Source of the DNA: Alteromonas gracilis
GTDB lineage: Bacteria; Pseudomonadota; Gammaproteobacteria; Enterobacterales; Alteromonadaceae
Reading direction: 5' to 3'
DNA length: 64,000 bases
Assembly: GCF_002993325.1 (NCBI RefSeq)
Contig: NZ_PVNO01000024.1
Location: 186,001 to 250,000, forward strand
Shown here: piece after piece, positions 1 to 8,393 of the stretch
Numbering within the stretch: position 1 is the stretch's first letter
Layout of the letters: each line of letters opens with the position of its first letter
Notes under the pieces: generated by a model
Seen by the model: only the letters and a program-made list of their open reading frames with translations
The model's database searches: none
What the model was told of the DNA's origin: nothing
Made by a program: the position numbers and the translations under genes

Positions 1-1763
1 TGGTTTGTGCGCGGATCTAGCGGCGCCACTACCTGACGGAAGTCTTCCCAGCGTACGCCACCAGTGAAACGCCATTTGTTGTCATAGAAGAAGTCAGCTT
101 CAAGGTAGTACGCATCAATTTTTTGACCTGCTACGTAGTCATCACCAGCAATAGTCGTATCACGAATAATTGGTCGGCTAGACAAAGATAGGGTGTCTAA
201 AACGCTGTCGCTGAAGATTTCGCTAAAGTCGTTACCGTCCAGAATTGAACGGTCTTCAACACCAAGCGTATTGATGTCGAAACGACGGTTTTCAGCATTA
301 CGTGTTTTTGTGACGAAGCTTGCACCTACCTTGTACTCTGTTTCCCACTTACCCAATGACATCGGATAAGTCACGTTATAGCCAAAGTTTTCCAAGCGAT
401 CGTGAAGATCCTGGAAAGTATAGCGAGCCGCAGTTTGCGCATCTGACAAAAAGATTTCGTTCTCGTCGTCGAAGATACCGTCTTGATTCACATCTTCCAT
501 GACGAAACGAGCATTGAAGTTACCTGGCGCATGGCGCACAGAGCGGCCTAATGAGTACGTCCAGTCAATCCCCATGAAGTTTAGCTCTGGGATTGTATGC
601 TGACCTTTAATCTGATTGGTATACAGCGAGCGCTCTTCATACTGAACGTCAATATCTCGAATACGCAAGCCTTCTGCTTGGTTCAAGTTTTCTGTGTTAC
701 CAAACATCTCGCGAATTTCATCACGCGTATCGTTTAATACGATAAGGCTGTAATCAATACGATGTTGACGGTTATAGTCTACACCTAGTGTCAATAGAGA
801 AGACCAAGTCACCGTTTGCTCAGTACCTTGGATATCATCAAAGAAGCGAACATTAATAATGTCATCACCCACTAAGTCAGGGTCTTGAAGTTCGTATTCT
901 TCTGATGAACGGGTTTGCGCTGAATATCGCGAAGTTACTAGAAAGCCAAAACGCCAATCATCATCGTAGTCGTAGCTATCACCATAAGTGACGTTCACAC
1001 GCATATCGGGGTCAGCCGACGTTCTCTCAAGACCGTATTCCCTGTTGACGCCTTTGAATAACTCTAATGCTTCTTCTGGCTCTAGATCATCCAAGAAGTT
1101 CTTTGAATCCCAACGCTCTTGAATAGCAGCGGAGGCTGCACGTGTTCCATCATCTTCACCGGTCCAGTCGCGACCACCACCAGCATAATCTAATACGTCG
1201 CCTGAGTTTTCTGTATCAATACCAAGTGCAGCAGATACGTTGAAAACACGCTGTGTAGGTATAGATTTCAATCGAATATTTACGTTACCACCACCGAAAG
1301 CCGCGGGCATAGATGGTGAATACGATTTCTGAACCGCAAGGCTTTCGATAATGCTCGACGGGAACAAGTCGAGAGGTATTACGTTACGCGTTGGATCTGG
1401 GCTTGGCACGATTGCGCCGTTTAATTGTGTTGATGAGTAACGCTCACCAAGGCCACGAACATAGATGAAACGACCATCTACAAGTGTTAGACCAGTTACA
1501 CGGCGAAGTGCGCCCGCAGCATCACTGTCACCAGTACGAGCGATCTGCTCTGCACCCATTATATCAGCTACGAAGGCTTGATTTTTACGTTCTTCCATTA
1601 CTGCCGTTGCCGTGCCTTTAAGGCGTGTACCGGTCGCGACAACTTCCTCAATCACTTCTTCTTCATTCGATTGAGCGAAAGCCATAGACGTTGGAAGCAC
1701 AATGCTCGCAGCAACGGCTAAGCTGATGGGTTTTAGAAGAAACCTGTTAGCAGGTCTGTTCAT
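1..1763 (-). CDS. TonB-dependent outer-membrane receptor (C-terminus outside window)
   Basis: The N-terminal 587 codons of a TonB-dependent receptor are present; the beta-barrel end lies beyond base 1. A signal peptide ending near AFAQ is followed by an acidic TonB-box-like stretch (EEVIEEVVATGTR) and a plug domain containing the typical motifs YVRGLGERYSS and GGGNVNIR. The barrel begins around residue 170. The ATG at 1763 has an AAGAGG ribosome site seven bases upstream. It lies 117 bases downstream of the duplicated beta-helix lipoprotein on the same strand, with a hairpin between them, so the two are probably co-transcribed at different levels. The substrate is unknown; the location beside phoBR suggests a phosphate-related ligand, which is inference. 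Confidence 0.9.
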   Translation of the reverse strand, partial: MNRPANRFLLKPISLAVAASIVLPTSMAFAQSNEEEVIEEVVATGTRLKGTATAVMEERKNQAFVADIMGAEQIARTGDSDAAGALRRVTGLTLVDGRFIYVRGLGERYSSTQLNGAIVPSPDPTRNVIPLDLFPSSIIESLAVQKSYSPSMPAAFGGGNVNIRLKSIPTQRVFNVSAALGIDTENSGDVLDYAGGGRDWTGEDDGTRAASAAIQERWDSKNFLDDLEPEEALELFKGVNREYGLERTSADPDMRVNVTYGDSYDYDDDWRFGFLVTSRYSAQTRSSEEYELQDPDLVGDDIINVRFFDDIQGTEQTVTWSSLLTLGVDYNRQHRIDYSLIVLNDTRDEIREMFGNTENLNQAEGLRIRDIDVQYEERSLYTNQIKGQHTIPELNFMGIDWTYSLGRSVRHAPGNFNARFVMEDVNQDGIFDDENEIFLSDAQTAARYTFQDLHDRLENFGYNVTYPMSLGKWETEYKVGASFVTKTRNAENRRFDINTLGVEDRSILDGNDFSEIFSDSVLDTLSLSSRPIIRDTTIAGDDYVAGQKIDAYYLEADFFYDNKWRFTGGVRWEDFRQVVAPLDPRTN

Positions 1764-1822
1764 GATGAACCTCTTTAGAAAGGAATACATTCACGAAAAT
1801 AATTCGTGTCTTACAAACTTAA

Positions 1823-1856
1823 AAGCAAGTGCGTCACTGTTGCAACGCACTTGCTT
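1823..1856 (-). terminator. Hairpin between beta-helix lipoprotein and TonB receptor
   Basis: An 11-bp perfect inverted repeat (AAGCAAGTGCG / CGCACTTGCTT, 12-base loop) is followed on the minus strand by TTAAGTTT. The tail is a poor U-tract, so it is more likely a leaky terminator or an mRNA-stabilising stem-loop that lowers receptor expression relative to the lipoprotein than a full stop. Confidence 0.5.
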
Positions 1857-1880
1857 GTCTTTAGCTATGCGAACTGGGTC

Positions 1881-4673
1881 TTATTCAAGACCAACAGTCC
1901 ATCCCGCTGTCCAGTCGTTATCAGCGTCTTTAACTGCGCCAATAAAGTCTACTGAAGAGAAGAAGCTGTCTAGCGTCGATACGTCAGTCGCTTCTGTTGC
2001 GTCTACTGTGTAGATACCGTTAAGTACCGTTGCAGTATTATCTAGTAGGCTGTTACCTGTTTGAGCAGTGAACCAAGCTTCTTGGCTGAAGTCGCCAGAA
2101 TCTTTGATATTTTCCGCACACGCTAGTACAGATGTTTCAAAAGTAAGCTGAGGCGTGTTGGTACCATCCATGTTAGCAAGTAGCGTGGTATCGCCATCGC
2201 TTAAGTCGGCTTCAAAACACTCACCCATACCCGCTGGACCAGTTACAACAAAGTTGTAAAGTTGTGCATTGGTTTGGTCACGCAGTAGAACACCTTCCGA
2301 GTCAGCATTAGCAGTGTCAAACTCGTTGCCAATAATCGTCATGTTAGCGACCATAGGATTTGAGAACGCTGTGCCGTCACCGCCGTCACCGTCACCTTCT
2401 ATAGCACGGTTAGCGTCCGAATTATCTTCTGCCTGCTTAACAAGAACAAACTGTAGCTTACCTACGTAACCGTTATCCCAGTCAACAGAGTCATCTTGGA
2501 TACCAGTTAGCGTAAGATATTTAACGTTTACTGCACCGCCGAAGAACTCAACGCCGTCATCGGCATTTTTATGAACTTGTACGTACTCAACAGTAGTACC
2601 AGAACCTACGCCACCAAATGTGATACCGTTAAGTTCGTTGTCTGGCGCAATCTCAAAACCGCCGTGCATTACGCGAACGTAGCGAAGTGTACCAGAACTG
2701 TCAGTATTGTCTGTACCGCCAAATACTGCACCTTCTTGCGCACCTTCAACTTGTAGTGAGCACGAAGTGCCATCTTGTGGGCATTTAGTCGATTCACCGT
2801 TACCTAGAACAATCATACCACCCCATTGGCCCGCTTCACCTGCTTCAAGACCGCCAACAACGTGGTCGCGTGAAGTGAAAGTGATTGGGTCAGCAGCCGT
2901 ACCGTTTGCGTTGATTTCAGAATCTCGGCTAATTACTAGGTAGTCGTTACCTGAGGCACCGTAAACCGTTACACCTGGCTCAACAGTAAGGGTTGCGCTG
3001 TTTTCTTTATCACCACCTACGAATACTGCACCTGAAAGCGCGTAGAAGTTACCTGCAGTAAGCGTTAGGTCTGAAGTGATAGTACCTGACACTTCACACG
3101 TAGTAGTCGTTCCGTCTACTGGCGTGATTGAAGTCGTACCTGATGGGCAACCTGATGCAGTTTGAGCTAATTCGATGTTACCACCGCCGAAACCAAACGC
3201 CCAACCTTGACGCCAGTCTGTTTCACCAACAGCACCGATAAATGTGTTTGCTTCAAAGAAAGTATCAAGCAATGTAGACGCGTCGCCACCAGCAGTAAGA
3301 AGTGCACTTTCTGCTGTAAGTGTACCGTCTGGGTTAAGACCAAGGTTTGCGCGGTCTTCAAATGCGATTAGCTGGTTACCTTCTTGGTCTGTGAACCATG
3401 CTTCTAGGTCAACTGCACCCTCTGGCGTATTGAATGGCTCAGAACAAGCAATCGCTGAGTAAGTCATGGTTAGGTCACCGTCAGAAAGGTTAGCTTGAAC
3501 CGTTTCGTCAGTGTCCATTTCTAAACACTCGCCCATTGCTTCTGGACCAGTGATAAGGAAGTTCATTAGGTTTGCGCCAGTTTGGTCGCGAAGTAGTAGA
3601 CCTTCAGAGTCAGCGTCAGCTGTATCGAAAGTGTTACCGATCACTGTCATGTTAGCGATCATTGGCTTCGAGAATTCTAGGCCGTCACCACCGTCGCCGT
3701 CACCTTCAATACCGCGGTTCGCGTCAGAGTTGTCAGCGGCGTGCTGAACATAAACGTACTGAAGCTTACCTTTATAACCGTTGTCCCAGTCTACTGAGTC
3801 ATCTTGGTTAGCCGTTAAAACTAGGTGTTTCGCGTTTACCGCACCGCCGAAGAATTCTACACCGTCATCTGCGTTGCTGTGTACTTGTACATAGTCAACT
3901 TCTGTACCTGAACCAACACCACCGAAAGTGATACCGTTAAGTTCGTTGTCTGGCGCAATTTCAAAACCAGCGTACTTAACTACTACGTATTTAAGGATAC
4001 CAGAGCTGTCTGTATCGTCTGTACCACCAAATACTGCACCTTCTTCTGCACCTTCAACCTGAAGCGCGCAGTCAGAACCATCTTGTGGACACTTAGTTGA
4101 TGTACCGTTACCAAGAATAACAACACCACCCCATTGACCAGCACCAACTTCGTCGCCAACAACATCGTTGAATGAAGTCATGATGATTGGAGAAGATGCT
4201 GTACCTTCTGCTTCAATTTTTGAGTCACGGCTAACTACAAGGTAATCAGCACCAGTACGACCAAAGATGACTGTGCCTTCTTCAATAGCAAGCGTTACGC
4301 TGTCAGCTTTGTCATTACCAACGAAAACTGGACCTTCAAGCGCCCATACTTTGTCGTTCGTTAGCGTAATTACGCCTTGGTCGTCTGCATCTTCTGCAGT
4401 CAAACGACCAGAAAGAACACGTACTTCAACCGTTTGGCCGAATGCTTCAGAAACTTCGCCACTTAGAAAAGAGCTTACTTCACCTGGAGCAGTGTCAGTT
4501 GAACCTGTATCACCGCCAGTGTTGCCGCCATCAGTGTCACTGCCATTGTTATTAGTAGTATTAGTAACGCTGTTATCAATATCGCCTTCGCTGATATTGA
4601 TGTCGCCGCCACAGCCAGCTAGCACAAGCGCAGTAGCAATCGCTGAAGCTTTGAAAAGTTGCTTAAGTTCCAT
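1881..4673 (-). CDS. Lipoprotein of two tandem beta-helix-like domains
   Basis: This 930-residue protein has a lipoprotein signal (MELKQLFKASAIATALVLAGC), then a Thr/Ser/Gly/Asp-rich linker and two copies of one ~370-residue domain (roughly residues 70-435 and 520-850). Both copies carry the same landmarks: VFVGxDK, YLVxSRDS, QWGGxxxLGNG, STKCPQDG, APDNELNGITFGGVGSG, DDGVEFFGGAVN, DDSVDWDNGY and EGDGDGGDG. The acidic DxDGxxDG-like motifs suggest Ca2+ binding. Conserved Cys pairs in the CPQDGxxC segments may form disulfides. The first ATG of the open frame lies 55 codons upstream, but the lipobox and the GGAG site at 4673 fix the start. Proteins of this kind are often called 'multidrug transporter' in databases; nothing here supports transport. 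A surface role beside a TonB receptor, under PhoB-like sites, is inferred. Confidence 0.85.
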   Translation of the reverse strand: MELKQLFKASAIATALVLAGCGGDINISEGDIDNSVTNTTNNNGSDTDGGNTGGDTGSTDTAPGEVSSFLSGEVSEAFGQTVEVRVLSGRLTAEDADDQGVITLTNDKVWALEGPVFVGNDKADSVTLAIEEGTVIFGRTGADYLVVSRDSKIEAEGTASSPIIMTSFNDVVGDEVGAGQWGGVVILGNGTSTKCPQDGSDCALQVEGAEEGAVFGGTDDTDSSGILKYVVVKYAGFEIAPDNELNGITFGGVGSGTEVDYVQVHSNADDGVEFFGGAVNAKHLVLTANQDDSVDWDNGYKGKLQYVYVQHAADNSDANRGIEGDGDGGDGLEFSKPMIANMTVIGNTFDTADADSEGLLLRDQTGANLMNFLITGPEAMGECLEMDTDETVQANLSDGDLTMTYSAIACSEPFNTPEGAVDLEAWFTDQEGNQLIAFEDRANLGLNPDGTLTAESALLTAGGDASTLLDTFFEANTFIGAVGETDWRQGWAFGFGGGNIELAQTASGCPSGTTSITPVDGTTTTCEVSGTITSDLTLTAGNFYALSGAVFVGGDKENSATLTVEPGVTVYGASGNDYLVISRDSEINANGTAADPITFTSRDHVVGGLEAGEAGQWGGMIVLGNGESTKCPQDGTSCSLQVEGAQEGAVFGGTDNTDSSGTLRYVRVMHGGFEIAPDNELNGITFGGVGSGTTVEYVQVHKNADDGVEFFGGAVNVKYLTLTGIQDDSVDWDNGYVGKLQFVLVKQAEDNSDANRAIEGDGDGGDGTAFSNPMVANMTIIGNEFDTANADSEGVLLRDQTNAQLYNFVVTGPAGMGECFEADLSDGDTTLLANMDGTNTPQLTFETSVLACAENIKDSGDFSQEAWFTAQTGNSLLDNTATVLNGIYTVDATEATDVSTLDSFFSSVDFIGAVKDADNDWTAGWTVGLE

Positions 4674-4735
4674 GTGTTTCTCCAAGTACGGTATAATTAT
4701 GGATTTAGAAAACGCGGAAACTTTAACTGAGGTAA

Positions 4736-4753
4736 ATGACACATTTGTTACAT
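4736..4753 (-). promoter_or_regulatory. Pho-box-like site upstream of the beta-helix lipoprotein
   Basis: On the minus strand this reads ATGTAAC-AAAT-GTGTCAT: two 7-base units at 11-base spacing, as in the PhoB consensus CTGTCAT-N4-CTGTCAT (10 of 14 matches). It ends 63 bases before the lipoprotein ATG. A weak -10 (TAAAGT) follows about ten bases downstream, the spacing expected for PhoB promoters. Confidence 0.5.
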
Positions 4754-4760
4754 TAAGGCG

Positions 4761-4778
4761 CTGTAACAAAAGTTTCAT
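4761..4778 (+). promoter_or_regulatory. Second, oppositely oriented Pho-box-like site
   Basis: The plus strand reads CTGTAAC-AAAA-GTTTCAT, again 10 of 14 matches with a 4-base A-rich spacer. Together with the site at 4736-4753 it forms an inverted repeat (TTTGTTACA, 9-base gap, TGTAACAAA). No plus-strand gene follows, so this half may only help PhoB loading; it could also be part of a stem-loop. Confidence 0.35.
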
Positions 4779-4815
4779 ATAAAAAGTTAAAATTTTTGCT
4801 AACTGAAAGAGGGCG

Positions 4816-4837
4816 AGGCTAAAAAAATCGAGCCTCA
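4816..4837. terminator. Stem-loop in the pstS-like / lipoprotein gap
   Basis: GAGGCT and AGCCTC form a 6-bp stem around an A/T-rich loop, flanked by A/T runs on both sides. It may end transcription arriving from the pstS-like gene. The short stem makes this weak. Confidence 0.35.
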
Positions 4838-4974
4838 AAAATTATTTTTTATTTTTCCTATACTTATGACTAGTGTAATCGCGGCGGGTAATTTCATCAA
4901 AAGCGCTTCCTAGAGTGAACGGGCTCTAGAATCAATCACCTAGAATAAAGTTAGGGAACGCAGAAAAGCAATTT

Positions 4975-4992
4975 ATGACGCAATTATGACAA
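4975..4992 (-). promoter_or_regulatory. Pho-box-like site directly after the pstS-like gene
   Basis: The minus strand reads TTGTCAT-AATT-GCGTCAT, 11 of 14 matches to the PhoB consensus and the best-scoring site in this intergenic stretch. It starts six bases past the stop of the pstS-like gene and could drive the lipoprotein-receptor pair. No convincing -10 is seen at the usual distance, so it may be an upstream accessory site. Confidence 0.45.
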
Positions 4993-4997
4993 ATTGC

Positions 4998-6002
4998 TTA
5001 CTCTGTAAGTAAACGCCGTTGACGCACAAGGACATCTTCCCTTATAGGGAAGTACCCGTCTCTTAATACCTGCTGCTGCCCTTCCTTTGACAAAATGTAG
5101 CGAAGAAATTCTCTTTCTAATGTAGGTAATGGTTCATTTGGCTTCTTATTAATCACGAGATAAAGAAAACGAGCAAAGGGATAGGTCTCGTTACGAACGG
5201 TGTCGATAGATAAAGGTATTAAATTATCAAGTGTATCCCCTAGCGGCAACGCACGAACGCCTGCTGTTTTGTAGCCGTAGGCGGCGTAGCCAATAGCACC
5301 TGTACCACTGGCCACAGACAATACCACAGAGGCCGAGCCTGGCTGTTCATTCACCGTGTTTTTAAAGTCACCATCGCACAATGCCATCACTTTAAATAAG
5401 CCATAAGTTCCTGAAACGGAGTTTCTTCCATAAAGACGGATTGGAGAACGATAAGCGATGTCATCAACACCAAGCTGCGACCAATTTGTTATTTCATTAT
5501 CGCTCCCGCAAAACTGTGTTTCCGAAAACACGGCATCTACTTGCTCTAACGTCATACCTGGAAGTGGGTTTCGTCTGTCTACAAAGATAGCGATGGCATC
5601 CATCGCAACTTTTAAAACAGTAGGGGGATAGCCGTGTATTCGCGTGAAGTCTCGGATTTCACTGGGCTTTAACTCCCGGCTCATAGGCCCTATTGTTGCC
5701 GTGCCTTCAATAAGTGCAGGTGGAGCTGTCGATGAACCTGATGCTTGGATCTGAAAGCCCACTTGGGGATAGAAGGTTTTGAACTCCTGTGACCAAAAGG
5801 TCATCAAATTAGCGAGCGTATCGGAGCCTACAGACGATATCTTTCCCGCTACGCCAGGAACTCGCTCGTAAGTTGGAACGTCGTAAGCATGAGAAGCTGT
5901 TTGAGTAGGCGTATCTTTTGAAGAACTTGCAAACGCGTTGGCAGACAAAAATAGTACAACGAGTAAAAGTACGTTTGAAATAAAATAGAACCGCCTTATC
6001 AT
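4998..6002 (-). CDS. PstS-family phosphate-binding periplasmic protein
   Basis: A 334-residue exported binding protein of the PstS/PBP-like family. A signal peptide (MIRRFYFISNVLLLVVLFLSANAFA) leads into the ligand-binding landmarks SVGSDTLANLM, ASGSSTAPPALIEG and RNSVSGTYG, typical of phosphate-binding loops. An upstream GTG at 6023 is in frame, but the ATG at 6002 has a GAGGA ribosome site and begins the signal peptide, so I prefer it. It lies 35 bases after phoR on the same strand and is very likely in one operon with phoB and phoR. No PstC, PstA, PstB or PhoU is encoded here, so it either feeds a transporter encoded elsewhere or acts as a sensor or scavenger. Confidence 0.85.
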   Translation of the reverse strand: MIRRFYFISNVLLLVVLFLSANAFASSSKDTPTQTASHAYDVPTYERVPGVAGKISSVGSDTLANLMTFWSQEFKTFYPQVGFQIQASGSSTAPPALIEGTATIGPMSRELKPSEIRDFTRIHGYPPTVLKVAMDAIAIFVDRRNPLPGMTLEQVDAVFSETQFCGSDNEITNWSQLGVDDIAYRSPIRLYGRNSVSGTYGLFKVMALCDGDFKNTVNEQPGSASVVLSVASGTGAIGYAAYGYKTAGVRALPLGDTLDNLIPLSIDTVRNETYPFARFLYLVINKKPNEPLPTLEREFLRYILSKEGQQQVLRDGYFPIREDVLVRQRRLLTE

Positions 6003-6037
6003 CTTTCCTCGCCTTTCAAACACGTAACATTTCCAAT

Positions 6038-7339
6038 TTAAAGCTTTTCTGTAATGAGTTCGTTGTCCAGAACAAACGAGAAGGTGCTTCCCTCTCCCAA
6101 CGTACTTGAAATTTCCAAGCGTGAATTATGATGGCTGAGCACGTGTTTTACAATGGATAGGCCTAAACCAGACCCCCCGGTTTTTCTTGATCTCGCTTTA
6201 TCCACGCGGTAAAAGCGTTCGGTTAAGCGATTGAGATGATTTTGTTCAATGCCATCGCCGTTATCTACCACTGAAAACTGTGCACCATTGACCTCACGCT
6301 GCCAATATACGTTAATTTCACCGCCAGCGGGGGTGTAGTGTACGGCGTTAAACACAAGATTCGAACACGCACTTCGAAGCTCAGTTTCTACACCAAATAC
6401 GTAAAGATCTTCATCCACGTGAAATGTAATTGTATGATTTTTCTCTTTGTTCAGTGATTGCGCTTCTCGTTCAACTTGCGCGAGCATGACAGGGACATTA
6501 ACAACATTCTCATAGATTCGCTCTGAGCTTGCTTCAATGCGGGACAATACTAATAAGTCTTCAATCAAACTTTGCATACGTTGCGTTTGCGATGTCATTT
6601 CTTTCATCGCCTTTTGCATGAATGGATCAGAGTCTTCATCAATAGGAAGAATTTCAAGATATCCGTTAATAACCGTTAGCGGCGTGCGAAGCTCATGAGA
6701 TACATTCGCCACAAAATCTTTTCGCATTTCCTCGAGCTGGGAAACACGGGTAATATCACGGGCAATAAGTAAAAGATGCTCGTCACCATAAGGCATGATG
6801 CGATATTCGAAGGTTTTGTTTGGATTGGTGGGCGATGGCACTTCAATGGGATACTTGTAGTTGCCCGCATGGAAATACTGAATAAACTCAGGGTGGCGGA
6901 TCAAATTATCTATGCGGCGACCTGAGTCTTGAGGCCATTTCAGCCCTAAATCTAAGCGTGCCAGGCGGTTACACCACATAATGCACGCCTTTGCATCTAC
7001 TACAACCGCCGCGTCAGGTAAGGCTTCAGAACCTTCCCGAAAGCGCTTTACGAGTTCGCCTAGTTCTTTGCGTTTGTTCCTATTGCGACGCTGAAGGTAA
7101 TAAATACCTTCATAAATATGCTCCCACACGCCACGAACCGTGGGAGGAGACATCTTACGGCTATGCCATAGCCAGCGATTCAGCTTATAAAGATGCCAAT
7201 AATTAAACAGCAGGAGAAGCGTTGCGCCAATAGCAACAGCAAATAACATGTCATCTAAATACCACCCGACCAGCGCAAATATCACAAGGAATAATATTAA
7301 GCGCAGTGTACTTCTCAGCCAAGAGAACGGGTAATACAT
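6038..7339 (-). CDS. phoR: Phosphate regulon sensor histidine kinase PhoR
   Basis: 433 residues, close to the usual PhoR length. Two membrane segments near the N-terminus (about 11-28 and 31-47) have almost no periplasmic loop, as in PhoR. A PAS domain follows (about 95-190), then the HisKA box FVANVSHELRTPL with the phospho-acceptor His near residue 215, and an ATPase domain with N (NLVFNAVHYTP), G1 (DNGDGI) and G2 (GGSGLGLSIVKH) boxes. It phosphorylates and dephosphorylates PhoB in response to the phosphate transporter state. It follows phoB with a 101-base gap that contains an attenuator-like hairpin. Confidence 0.96.
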   Translation of the reverse strand: MYYPFSWLRSTLRLILFLVIFALVGWYLDDMLFAVAIGATLLLLFNYWHLYKLNRWLWHSRKMSPPTVRGVWEHIYEGIYYLQRRNRNKRKELGELVKRFREGSEALPDAAVVVDAKACIMWCNRLARLDLGLKWPQDSGRRIDNLIRHPEFIQYFHAGNYKYPIEVPSPTNPNKTFEYRIMPYGDEHLLLIARDITRVSQLEEMRKDFVANVSHELRTPLTVINGYLEILPIDEDSDPFMQKAMKEMTSQTQRMQSLIEDLLVLSRIEASSERIYENVVNVPVMLAQVEREAQSLNKEKNHTITFHVDEDLYVFGVETELRSACSNLVFNAVHYTPAGGEINVYWQREVNGAQFSVVDNGDGIEQNHLNRLTERFYRVDKARSRKTGGSGLGLSIVKHVLSHHNSRLEISSTLGEGSTFSFVLDNELITEKL

Positions 7340-7390
7340 GAGATAGCTCGCGTTGTTAAGAGTAAAAAGAAGCGCACATCAGTTAGGGCG

Positions 7391-7428
7391 AAAAAAACTA
7401 AAGGGAGCAACTACGTGTTTCTCCCCTT
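7391..7428 (-). terminator. Attenuator-like terminator between phoB and phoR
   Basis: On the minus strand AAGGGGAG pairs with CTCCCTT (one bulged G) around a 13-base loop, and a run of seven T follows after TAG. This has the form of an intrinsic terminator inside the phoB-phoR operon and would make PhoB more abundant than PhoR if it is partly active. Confidence 0.5.
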
Positions 7429-7440
7429 ATTTTGGCCACT

Positions 7441-8130
7441 TTATAGCTTAGTAGAAAAACGATAGCCTGCGCCGCGCACTGTTTGAATCATTGCATCGTG
7501 ACCGTGACGAGATATGGCCTTACGCAAACGTCGAATATGCACATCGACTGTTCTGTCTTCAACATATACGTTGGTTCCCCATACATTATCAAGCAATAGC
7601 TCTCGACTGTATACGCGTTCTGGGTGCGTCATGAAAAAGTGAAGGAGCTTAAATTCTGTTGGGCCCATATCTAGCGGATCCTCATTCGCCATAACGCGAT
7701 GAGATACCGGCTCTAGCTTAAGACCATTAAATTCTATCGGCTCTTCGCTAGAGGTTGGTGTAACCCGGCGCATTACTGCCTTGATCCGCGCAACTAGCTC
7801 TTTTGGCGAGAAAGGCTTTGTCACATAGTCATCAGCGCCCGCATCTAGACCGCGAATTTTATCTTCTTCTTCTCCGCGCGCTGTAAGCATAATGACAGGA
7901 ATATCACGTGTGAACTCGTGCTGCTTCAAGCTTTTTGCCAACTGCACACCGCTACCACCAGGCAGCATCCAGTCTAACAATATTAAGTCTGGATACGGCT
8001 CACAAATTTTTTCTTGCGCGACATCGAAGTCTTCTGCTTCAATAATGTTAAATCCTGATTGTTCTAATACAAACTTTAACATTTCGCGAATAGGCGCTTC
8101 GTCCTCAACCACCAACACTGTACGAGACAT
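7441..8130 (-). CDS. phoB: Phosphate regulon response regulator PhoB
   Basis: 229 residues from the ATG at 8130, exactly the length of E. coli PhoB. The receiver domain shows the acidic pocket ([11 protein letters not shown]), the phospho-acceptor Asp in [12 protein letters not shown] and the [18 protein letters not shown] segment. The winged-helix DNA-binding domain has [22 protein letters not shown] and [12 protein letters not shown]. An in-frame ATG at 8148 lacks a ribosome site, whereas 8130 has AGGA nine bases upstream. Its own promoter region has a Pho box, so autoregulation is likely. It heads the phoB-phoR-pstS-like operon. Confidence 0.97.
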   Translation of the reverse strand: MSRTVLVVEDEAPIREMLKFVLEQSGFNIIEAEDFDVAQEKICEPYPDLILLDWMLPGGSGVQLAKSLKQHEFTRDIPVIMLTARGEEEDKIRGLDAGADDYVTKPFSPKELVARIKAVMRRVTPTSSEEPIEFNGLKLEPVSHRVMANEDPLDMGPTEFKLLHFFMTHPERVYSRELLLDNVWGTNVYVEDRTVDVHIRRLRKAISRHGHDAMIQTVRGAGYRFSTKL

Positions 8131-8178
8131 CGTTATATTCCTGCTCATTTTTAATCGCCGCTATTATTAATGTGGTCT

Positions 8179-8196
8179 GTGACAGTTTTATTAAAA
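8179..8196 (-). promoter_or_regulatory. Pho box of the phoB promoter
   Basis: The minus strand reads TTTTAAT-AAAA-CTGTCAC, close to the known E. coli phoB box, which also begins with a degenerate TTTTCAT half followed by CTGTCAT. A TAATAAT-like -10 lies about ten bases downstream (8161-8172), and the phoB ATG is 49 bases away. This fits positive autoregulation. Confidence 0.65.
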
Positions 8197-8393
8197 CGAT
8201 TACATTAATGTGTCAAGCTTAAGACACTTATAAATAGGTTCCGTCCAAAGTTTAATCACTCAATCTTGTTTATTCACACGTTTACGCATATTCTTGAATT
8301 GTCAAAATTACCAACACCTTATCAGCAAACAAGTATTTAAGTCGCAAAGGTGTAGTAAATCATAGATCTGATGTAACAGGGGTATGTTTATAA

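Larger units (their letters stand above)
4674..4997. other. Regulatory gap before the beta-helix lipoprotein
   Basis: This 324-base stretch has no gene. It holds three PhoB-box-like sites and a stem-loop, listed separately, and the lipoprotein ribosome site (GGAG, before 4673). It is A/T-rich, especially at 4790-4860. Confidence 0.6.

Noticed and set aside
4676..4838. 55-residue N-terminal extension of the beta-helix lipoprotein
   Set aside because: The lipobox signal and ribosome site place the start at 4673; the extension covers the Pho-box region.
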